DNA of 64,000 nt from E44-bin89 sp964545815 (lineage in GTDB: Bacteria > Chloroflexota > Dehalococcoidia > Dehalococcoidales > RBG-16-60-22), in NCBI GenBank assembly GCA_964545815.1, contig CAZJGR010000001.1:18858-82857 (forward strand), read 5' to 3'. The notes under the pieces are model-generated. The model did not search any database and had not been told where the DNA came from. It was given only the letters and a program-made list of their open reading frames with translations. A program made the position numbers and the translations under genes. Shown here piece after piece: positions 57,820-64,000 of this stretch (its first letter is position 1; every line of letters begins with the position of its first letter).

Positions 57820-60800
57820 ATGTTCCGTCCGGTGAGCAGCCAGCTTAATCTGCCGCAGGTTGAGGAGAAGATACTCCACTGGTGGAAGGAAAATAAAATC
57901 TTTGAGCGGAGTGTGGAGAACCGGAAGGGTGGCCCCCGCTTTACCCTCTATGAGGGTCCGCCAACGGCCAACGGCAGTCCCGGAATCCACCACGTTCTGT
58001 CACGCATTTTCAAAGATATCATACCGCGCCACCGGGCCATGAAAGGCTACTATACGCCGCGCATTGCCGGCTGGGATACGCATGGCCTTCCCGTGGAACT
58101 GGAGGTGGAAAAGGAGCTCGGCCTTTCCAGCAAGACGCAGATTGAGGAATACGGCATCGCCAGATTCAATACTCGTTGCCGTGAGAGCGTTTTTCGGTAT
58201 CTCAAGGACTGGAACTCACTCACCGAGCGCATTGCCTACTGGTGTGACCTTAAACATCCCTACGTCACCATGGAGAACAACTATATTGAGACGGCCTGGT
58301 GGGCGATAAAACAGATGTGGGACAGGGGACTGGTCTATCTCGGTTACAAAACGGCGGCCCATTGTCCTCGTTGTGGCACATCGCTGAGTTCGCATGAGGT
58401 TGCTCTTGGCTATGAAGAGGACACGAAAGACCCGTCGGTTTACATAAAGTTTAAAATTGTCCTGTCGTCTCTGGTTGGTTCTGAGACACGGGGGCGAATG
58501 TTTAAGCTCTTCGCATCGTCAGATAAACCGGCCTATTTCCTGGCCTGGACGACGACCCCCTGGACCTTGCCCGGCAATACGGCTCTGGCGGTAGATACTG
58601 ACGCTGAATATGCGGTGGTGGAAACCGATGAGGAATACCTGGTTTTGGCTCTGGCTTTGCTCAGCACTTTAGGCTTTGAAGCCAGTCAGGTGGTAGCCGA
58701 GTTAACGGGGCGTGATTTGGTAAATGGCGATGGTAAGGAAGCGATTGAGTATGAACCTTTATATAACCCTCACGAGTATGGAGTTGAGCGGAGGCGTTTT
58801 GTTCTCTTCCATGACCGGGCCAGTGGACATATGCGAAGTGACCTCCAGGTACAAGAACCGGATAAAAATTTAACCTATAAAGTTATTGCCACTGATTTTG
58901 TGTCTTTAGAAGAAGGGACTGGCATTGTCCATGTGGCGCCGGCTTTTGGTGAGGTTGACTTTGAAGCCGGAAAAGAACAGGGGCTCGACTTTGTACAGCC
59001 GGTGGACTTGCAGGGTAATATCACCGGCGATTATTCTTTTTCGGGTAAGTTTGTTAAAGATGCTGACCCACTGGTGATGAAGGAACTGAAAGAGAAGGGA
59101 TTGCTTTATCGTAGGGAGACCATTCGCCACACCTATCCCTTTTGCTGGCGCTGTGGCACCCCCCTCCTTTACTATGTCAAGGAGAGCTGGTATATCAAGA
59201 CTACGGCGGTAAAAGAGAGACTTATCTCCGGGAATAAAGAGATTAACTGGTACCCCGAGCATATCAAGTACGGTCGCTTCGGCGACTGGCTGGAGAACAA
59301 TGTTGACTGGGCATTTTCCCGCGAGCGCTACTGGGGCACGCCTCTGCCCATCTGGCGCTGTGAATCATGTGATTACCGGGAGTGTGTCGGCGGCATCGAT
59401 GACCTGAAGGGCAAGCCGGGTTTTAGTGGTCTGAAAGAACCGCTCGACCTGCACCGGCCTTACGTTGATGAAATAACCTATGACTGCCCCCAGTGCCATG
59501 GTACCATGCGGCGGGCGCCTGAGGTCATAGACTGCTGGTTTGACTCGGGCGCTATGCCGGTGGCTCAGGTACACTACCCGTTTGAGAATGAGACGTTGCT
59601 TGAGGACGGGCGCTTCCCGGCGGACTATATCTGCGAGGCGGTGGACCAGACCCGCGGCTGGTTCTACAGCCTGCATGCCATATCCACCCTGCTGTTCAAT
59701 CGGCCCTGCTTCCTGAACTGCATCTGCCTTGGGCATATCCTTGATGCCAAAGGCGAGAAGATGAGCAAGGCCAAGGGAAATGTCATTGAGCCGTCGGCCG
59801 TAATCAACAAGTACGGCGCCGATGCCCTCCGCTGGTATTTCTTCACCTCCTCACCGCCCGGAAACGTGCGCCGTTTCAGTGCCGATATGGTGTCAGAGGT
59901 GACCCGCCGCTTTCTGCTGACCCTGTGGAACACCTATTCCTTCTTCGTCAACTATGCCAATATTGACCAGTTCACTCCGGGTGGAGAGGGAGCTCTGTCC
60001 CATTCTGAGCTGGACCACTGGATTATCTCCGAGCTTAACCAGCTTGTGGCCGATGTTGACCGCGGGCTGGAGAACTACGACCCCAGCGGTGCCGGAAGGA
60101 AGATTGAGAACTTTGTTGATGACCTGTCAAACTGGTACGTGCGGCGGAGTCGGCGGCGCTTCTGGAAGAGCGAGAATGACGCTGATAAACTGGCTGCCTA
60201 CACGACGCTCTACCAGTGCCTGGTGACGCTATCCAAGCTGCTGGCCCCGTTCACGCCCTTTGTCGCCGAGGAGATGTACCAGAACCTGGTGTGCTCGGTA
60301 TTCCCGGACCAGCCGGAAAGCGTGCACCTGGCCGATTTTCCGGTGGCGGATATGGAGAAGATTGATAAGCATATCATGCAGGACATCCGTATCGCCAAGG
60401 AAATTTCAAGTCTGGGTAGAGCCGCACGAAGTAAAGCCGGAATCAAAGTGAGGCAGCCAATTGCCAAGATTATGGTGGATGTAAAGTCCGATAGGCTTAA
60501 GAAGGCGATACTGCGTCTGGCTCCTCAGATAAAAGAAGAAGTTAATGTGAAAGAGATAGAAATAACCGATAAGGTAGCTCATTTAACTGAACCGAGATAC
60601 TTCTCCAGTTCCTCAGGGAGTTCAGCTACTTTTATTGATACTGATATCACCCCGGAACTGGCCGCGGAAGGGATGGCACGTGAGATTGTGCGTCGCCTGC
60701 AGATGATGCGGCGCTCCGCCGGATTTGAGATTGCCGACCATATCACCACCTGCTATCAGGGCGATGAGTATCTAAAGCGCGTGATAGCCGATTTCAACGA

Positions 60801-60924
60801 CTATATCAAGCAGGAAACCCTTTCGGAACAGCTTGTCGATGGAGCTCCGGGGAAAAAGGCTTACACCGAAAGCTTCAAACTGGAAGGCCACGAACTGCTG
60901 CTTGGGGTCAAGAGGCTAACTTAG
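57820..60924 (+). CDS. ileS: Isoleucyl-tRNA synthetase, type 2-like (GIHH in place of HXGH)
   Basis: A 1034-residue class I synthetase that charges tRNA-Ile. The N-terminal signature region reads PTANGSPGIHHVLSRIF: the expected HXGH is instead GIHH (residues 55-58, GXHH). The KMSKS motif is GEKMSKAKGNV, near residue 648. The editing domain is present around FLAWTTTPWTLPGNTALAV. The length and lack of a C-terminal zinc finger of bacterial type 1 point to the eukaryote-like type 2. The ATG at 57820 follows GGGGAG and begins MFRPVSSQLNLPQVEEK. It is under T-box control. The stop overlaps the convergent HtrA stop by four bases. Confidence 0.95.
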   Translation: MFRPVSSQLNLPQVEEKILHWWKENKIFERSVENRKGGPRFTLYEGPPTANGSPGIHHVLSRIFKDIIPRHRAMKGYYTPRIAGWDTHGLPVELEVEKELGLSSKTQIEEYGIARFNTRCRESVFRYLKDWNSLTERIAYWCDLKHPYVTMENNYIETAWWAIKQMWDRGLVYLGYKTAAHCPRCGTSLSSHEVALGYEEDTKDPSVYIKFKIVLSSLVGSETRGRMFKLFASSDKPAYFLAWTTTPWTLPGNTALAVDTDAEYAVVETDEEYLVLALALLSTLGFEASQVVAELTGRDLVNGDGKEAIEYEPLYNPHEYGVERRRFVLFHDRASGHMRSDLQVQEPDKNLTYKVIATDFVSLEEGTGIVHVAPAFGEVDFEAGKEQGLDFVQPVDLQGNITGDYSFSGKFVKDADPLVMKELKEKGLLYRRETIRHTYPFCWRCGTPLLYYVKESWYIKTTAVKERLISGNKEINWYPEHIKYGRFGDWLENNVDWAFSRERYWGTPLPIWRCESCDYRECVGGIDDLKGKPGFSGLKEPLDLHRPYVDEITYDCPQCHGTMRRAPEVIDCWFDSGAMPVAQVHYPFENETLLEDGRFPADYICEAVDQTRGWFYSLHAISTLLFNRPCFLNCICLGHILDAKGEKMSKAKGNVIEPSAVINKYGADALRWYFFTSSPPGNVRRFSADMVSEVTRRFLLTLWNTYSFFVNYANIDQFTPGGEGALSHSELDHWIISELNQLVADVDRGLENYDPSGAGRKIENFVDDLSNWYVRRSRRRFWKSENDADKLAAYTTLYQCLVTLSKLLAPFTPFVAEEMYQNLVCSVFPDQPESVHLADFPVADMEKIDKHIMQDIRIAKEISSLGRAARSKAGIKVRQPIAKIMVDVKSDRLKKAILRLAPQIKEEVNVKEIEITDKVAHLTEPRYFSSSSGSSATFIDTDITPELAAEGMAREIVRRLQMMRRSAGFEIADHITTCYQGDEYLKRVIADFNDYIKQETLSEQLVDGAPGKKAYTESFKLEGHELLLGVKRLT

Positions 60925-62075
60925 GGTGGTGGGCTTTCGGATGGGATAACCTCGGTATTATATTCTGCCTTGTCGCGCCAGTAAGTTACGGGTATCCTCT
61001 GTCCGATGGCAGAGAGGTGAATGACTCTTATCATATCTTCTGCGGTGGCGATTTCCTGACCGGCAAAGCGCGTGATTACATCTCCGGGTTTCAGTCCAGC
61101 TTTGTCGGCGGGGCTGTCCCGCACTACCTGGGTTATCAGGACGCCGCTTTCTACCGCAAGCTCATATCTGGCAACGGCAAACTGGTCCACGGTGTAGAGC
61201 ACCACCCCCAGCCATGGGCGAATAACGTAGCCCTTGGTAATCAGTTCCTCAATGATGGGGATGGCGGTGTCGGTGCTGATGGCATACCCCATGCCTTCAA
61301 CGCCAACCGTGGCGACTTTGGCGCTGGTGATGCCAATTACCTCTCCGGCCAAGTTCACCAGCGGTCCGCCGCTGTTGCCGGGGTTAATGGCGGCTGTGGT
61401 CTCGATGAGGTCGTACAGGGTCTGCCCCGGTGCTACCGGTAAGGCAACCCCCTTACGACTGATTATTCCTTCTGTGGCTCGTATCCCCTGGCCCAGCGCA
61501 TTGCCGATGGCAATCACCCAGTCCCCAACCCGCAAGGCGGCGGAATTGCCGATGGTTACCGCGGGCAGGTTCTGGGCATTGATTTTGATGATGGCCAGGT
61601 CATTCAGGCTATCAGTGAAGACAGCAGTCTGGTCAACGGTAAAAGAGGTGCCATCGTCCATGGTAACCGTGATGCTGCTGGCACCTTCGACCACGTGGTT
61701 GTTGGTGACAATGATGCCGTTTTTATCCAGAACCCATCCTGAGCCGGCCCCCTCTTGGGTGAAGGGACGATTGAAGAAATCGACAGTAACCACCTCGGTA
61801 GTGATGGCAACCACCGATGGCTTTACCTTGGCCACGACGTCGGCAATATTGGGCAATATCAGGGTAACGTTTTCTGATGGTGCTGTGGGTGGTGGTATCC
61901 AGATGGGATTGAGCGGTTGGGGTGGCTGTGCTGGCGCTGGGGCCGGCGCCGGACTTGGCGCCGGTGCTGGCGTTATCGTAATCTCGGGCACGGCACAACC
62001 GACACTCAGTGCCAGCATGAAAATGGAGAGGAAAATTGGGAGTATGAAGTTTATTTTTACGCGTCCCATTACCAT
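60921..62075 (-). CDS. HtrA/DegP-like S1C serine protease with PDZ domain, lipoprotein
   Basis: A 384-residue (from the ATG at 62075) HtrA protease. A lipobox LSVGC is followed by a Pro/Ala-rich linker (PAPAPSPAPAPAPAQ). The trypsin-like domain has His in VTNNHVVEG, Asp in SLNDLAIIKI and Ser in NPGNSGGPLVN, the intact catalytic triad. A single PDZ domain follows (GVLITQVVRDSPADKAGLKPGDVI). It should work outside the membrane on misfolded proteins. The longer frame to 62114 would add residues before the hydrophobic core and is less likely. Confidence 0.9.
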   Translation of the reverse strand: MVMGRVKINFILPIFLSIFMLALSVGCAVPEITITPAPAPSPAPAPAPAQPPQPLNPIWIPPPTAPSENVTLILPNIADVVAKVKPSVVAITTEVVTVDFFNRPFTQEGAGSGWVLDKNGIIVTNNHVVEGASSITVTMDDGTSFTVDQTAVFTDSLNDLAIIKINAQNLPAVTIGNSAALRVGDWVIAIGNALGQGIRATEGIISRKGVALPVAPGQTLYDLIETTAAINPGNSGGPLVNLAGEVIGITSAKVATVGVEGMGYAISTDTAIPIIEELITKGYVIRPWLGVVLYTVDQFAVARYELAVESGVLITQVVRDSPADKAGLKPGDVITRFAGQEIATAEDMIRVIHLSAIGQRIPVTYWRDKAEYNTEVIPSESPPP

Positions 62076-62118
62076 TACAATTTTAATTGTAGCATAGCCA
62101 ATAAAGAGGGTCAAAACG

Positions 62119-62150
62119 CCGGGGGCCGGGTATAAACCGGCCCCCGTTTA
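62119..62150 (-). terminator. Intrinsic terminator after trpB2
   Basis: On the minus strand CGGGGGCCGG pairs with CCGGCCCCCG around TTTATAC, then GCGTTTTG. It lies just after the trpB2 stop (62157) and before the HtrA start, ending the T-box transcript. Confidence 0.7.
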
Positions 62151-62156
62151 CGGATT

Positions 62157-63524
62157 CTAGGCGGAAGGCACCTTGGGCAAGTGCTTCAGTGCCTCCTTCA
62201 CCTTTGCCGCAGGGTATGCGTAATCCTGCATCCTGCCGGAAAGGTACTCATCATAGGCAGCCAGGTCAAAGTGCCCATGTCCACTGTGTGCAATCAGGAT
62301 GGTCTTTGATTTCCCGGCCTCCTTGCATTTAAGGGCTTCATCAATGGCCACCCGGAGGTCATGACACGGCTCGGGTGCGGTGATGATGCCCTCGGTGCGG
62401 GCAAACTGTACTCCAGCCTCAAAAACAGCCCTCTGGTGCACGGCTCTGGCTTCAATCAAGCCCAGTCGGTAAAGGTGACTGACGATGGGTGCCATACCGT
62501 GGTAGCGCAGGCCTCCGGCGTGGACTGGAGGCGGCATGAAGGTATGCCCTAAAGTGTACATCTTCAGTATGGGCGCAAGCCCGGCGGTATCCCCATAGTC
62601 ATAGGCATATAGGCCCTTGGTAAGGCTGGGACAGGCTTGAGGCTCAACGCAGATGATGCGCAGGTTCGGCTTCTTGCCGCTGAGCTTGTCCCTGAGCCAG
62701 GGCAGGAACTGCCCGGCAAAGTTGGAGCCGCCACCGACACAGCCGACGATGATGTCCGGATAGGCATCGGCCATCTCCATTTGCTTCCGTGTTTCTTCGC
62801 CGATGATGGTCTGGTGAAGCAGGACATGGTTGACGACACTGCCGATAGAATACTTAGTATCACTGTGGGTCACGGCATCCTCTATGGCTTCGCTGATGGC
62901 GATGCCTAAGCTACCAGGAGAATCAGGGCTCTTGGCTAGTATATCACGCCCGGCTTTGGTATCCTGGCTAGGGCTGGGAACAACCTTGGCCCCCCAGGTC
63001 TCCATTAAAATGCGGCGGTAGGGTTTCTGGTTGTAGCTGACCTTGACCATGTAAACCTTACATTCAATGCCAAAGAACGCGCAGCCCATCGCCAGGGCGC
63101 TGCCCCATTGTCCGGCACCGGTCTCCGTGGTCAGCCGTTTAACGCCTTCTTTCATGTTATAGTAGGCCTGAGCGATGGCGGTATTCGGCTTGTGGCTGCC
63201 TGCCTGACTTGTCCCTTCGTATTTGAAGAAAATCTTGGCCGGTGTATCCAGCACTTTCTCAAGCCGGTGCGCCCGGTGCAGAACCGTTGGCCTCCAGGTA
63301 CGGTATACAGCCTGTACCTCTTCCGGGATTTCTATATAGCGCTCCGGACTGAACTCCTGCATGATTACGGCCATAGGGAAGACAGGCTTCAAGTCATCCG
63401 GTGTTATGGGCTTGCCCGTGGCCGGATGCAGGACTGCTGGCAATGGCTTAGGTAAATCAGGCAGCACATTATACCATTTGGTGGGCATATCCTTTTCATC
63501 GAGTATAAACTTGGTTCTTTCCAT
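62157..63524 (-). CDS. trpB: Tryptophan synthase beta chain, TrpB2 type
   Basis: A 455-residue PLP enzyme of the TrpB2 group, which is longer than TrpB1. It joins indole and serine to tryptophan. The PLP lysine is Lys112 in YEGTSQAGSHKPNTA. TGAGQWGSALAMGCAFFG and GCVGGGSNFAGQFLPWL bind the substrate and phosphate. The N-terminal extension LPDLPKPLPAVLHPATGKPI is typical of TrpB2. No trpA lies beside it, so it acts as a free-standing indole salvage enzyme or with a distant TrpA. It has a T-box leader whose specifier reads UGG (Trp). Confidence 0.92.
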   Translation of the reverse strand: MERTKFILDEKDMPTKWYNVLPDLPKPLPAVLHPATGKPITPDDLKPVFPMAVIMQEFSPERYIEIPEEVQAVYRTWRPTVLHRAHRLEKVLDTPAKIFFKYEGTSQAGSHKPNTAIAQAYYNMKEGVKRLTTETGAGQWGSALAMGCAFFGIECKVYMVKVSYNQKPYRRILMETWGAKVVPSPSQDTKAGRDILAKSPDSPGSLGIAISEAIEDAVTHSDTKYSIGSVVNHVLLHQTIIGEETRKQMEMADAYPDIIVGCVGGGSNFAGQFLPWLRDKLSGKKPNLRIICVEPQACPSLTKGLYAYDYGDTAGLAPILKMYTLGHTFMPPPVHAGGLRYHGMAPIVSHLYRLGLIEARAVHQRAVFEAGVQFARTEGIITAPEPCHDLRVAIDEALKCKEAGKSKTILIAHSGHGHFDLAAYDEYLSGRMQDYAYPAAKVKEALKHLPKVPSA

Positions 63525-63654
63525 TGTTGTCTCCTTTCTTACTTAATTTTTCCAAAGTTTTTCCCCTGATTAATTTATTCCTGGCCCCGGAGGGGCCACC
63601 TCCAGGACATCGTCGCCATGGCCATATCCCCCCTTCTTTAGTTATTTGGCAATG

Positions 63655-63687
63655 AAAAAGCCCCCGCCCGGGAAGGGGCGGGGGCTG
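63655..63687 (-). terminator. Intrinsic terminator of the trpB2 T-box
   Basis: On the minus strand AGCCCCCGCCC pairs with GGGCGGGGGCT, followed by TTTTTC. It directly follows the T-box sequence, as expected for transcription attenuation by this riboswitch. Confidence 0.85.
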
Positions 63688-63945
63688 CTTCGCGGTGCCA
63701 CCCTTCTGGTCACGAGGTAAAAAGAAAATAACTGACCATCTCTCTCAGGTACGGCCCTTCTCTGGAAGGACGATACCCCGGGGTCTGCTAACGCTCCCCC
63801 TGCGTCAAGGCCTACTCGCTATAATAGCTTTCGGTTTGCGGCTCCCAGGTCCATTCGGCTCCGGCGCTGGCGTCGGCTCACACCTCACCCGACTCTCTGA
63901 GCTCCGCTCTGGAGCCTACTAGTCCTGTTCGCAGCCTTTGCCCGA
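63655..63945 (-). promoter_or_regulatory. T-box leader (trpB2), specifier UGG
   Basis: On the minus strand the T-box AGGGTGGCACCGCGAAG lies at 63689-63705. Stem I has AGTA followed by GGCTCC, pairing with GGAGCC just before GAA (63854-63856); the triplet directly after GAA is UGG (63851-63853), the tryptophan codon. The S-turn AGTA/GAA and its stem are intact. The leader ends in a strong terminator. Uncharged tRNA-Trp should therefore turn on trpB2. Confidence 0.9.
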
Positions 63946-63957
63946 TTATTTCTGGTA

Positions 63958-63986
63958 AGTTTAACAGCCGGTTATCCGTTTGTCAA
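63958..63986 (-). promoter_or_regulatory. Promoter of the trpB2 T-box transcript
   Basis: On the minus strand TTGACA (63981-63986), 17-nt spacer, TAAACT (63958-63963). It would start transcription near 63951, just ahead of stem I of the T-box. Confidence 0.65.
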
Positions 63987-64000
63987 GTGCTCGCCATTCA

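Noticed and set aside
61234..62097. Long plus-strand open frame of 287 codons
   Set aside because: It is antisense to the HtrA protease, which has a complete catalytic triad and PDZ domain.
1..64000. Insertion sequences, prophage, integrons, toxin-antitoxin or defence systems
   Set aside because: No transposase, integrase, phage structural gene, inverted terminal repeats or known defence motif was seen.

Overview
The window looks like a contig from a metagenome-assembled genome of an anaerobic, moderately GC-rich bacterium. A Chloroflexota (Dehalococcoidia-like) origin is the best guess. The reasons are lipoproteins with long Ala-Pro linkers, T-box leaders on ileS and a TrpB2 gene, a four-subunit 2-oxoacid:ferredoxin oxidoreductase, an EtfAB pair joined to a membrane FeS oxidoreductase, and an activase of the 2-hydroxyacyl-CoA dehydratase type. 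This is inferred from gene content; no rRNA or other phylogenetic marker was compared. Two runs of exactly 100 N (3510-3609 and 18874-18973) are scaffold gaps, each inside one large gene.

Layout. 1-6002 (minus): PstS (cut by the window edge), a gamma-glutamylcyclotransferase-like protein, a giant tandem CoA-enzyme activase and a small lipoprotein. 6165-13043 (mixed): a C45 peptidase, a pyruvate/oxaloacetate carboxyltransferase, two MFS carriers, a D-2-hydroxyacid dehydrogenase and a cyclophilin-like protein. 13206-19712 (plus): an EamA exporter, a radical SAM enzyme, a MoxR/DUF58/transglutaminase set and a C_GCAxxG_C_C protein. 19768-25843: an RraA-like protein, a gamma-glutamyltransferase, a sugar-nucleotide-type SDR, a UroD-type methyltransferase, an AsnC ligand domain and a 10-formyl-THF hydrolase-like protein. 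25984-34142 (plus): a YiiX-like hydrolase, then a compact nine-gene run KorABGD, 2-hydroxyacid dehydrogenase, glutaryl-CoA-dehydrogenase-like enzyme, FMN reductase, phosphodiesterase and MFS carrier. 34169-44985 (mostly minus): DinB-like protein, cysteine synthase, HpcH/HpaI aldolase, two alcohol dehydrogenases, YbaK, a hydantoinase, a ComB-like phosphatase and a TRAP transporter. 45336-52661: a MauE/DoxX membrane protein, an EtfB-EtfA-FeS oxidoreductase operon, glucan phosphorylase and tRNA-Asp. 52867-60924 (plus): housekeeping genes rpsF-ssb-rpsR, rpmH-rnpA-yidD, a beta-propeller protein, yidC, jag and ileS. 60921-63524 (minus): an HtrA protease and TrpB2.

How it works together. The accessory part reads as an organic-acid and acyl-CoA catabolic repertoire. 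MFS, TRAP and EamA carriers move small molecules. D-2-hydroxyacid dehydrogenases, aldolase, hydantoinase and alcohol dehydrogenases process them. The ferredoxin oxidoreductase, acyl-CoA dehydrogenase, EtfAB and the membrane FeS protein pass electrons to the quinone pool. Several amide or gamma-glutamyl hydrolases (C45, GGT, GGCT-like, YiiX-like, hydantoinase) suggest scavenging of peptides or modified amino acids.

I did not find a clear, self-contained undescribed system: no CRISPR, transposase, phage or defence locus is visible. The best leads are regulatory or active-site oddities. These are a consensus promoter plus an intrinsic-terminator hairpin in the pstS leader, an intercistronic rpsF-ssb hairpin with a CCG loop, an IleRS with an apparent GXHH in place of HXGH, a 10-formyl-THF-dehydrogenase-type hydrolase standing alone, an EtfD-like protein missing one cluster cysteine, and two neighbouring MFS genes that lack a canonical start codon.
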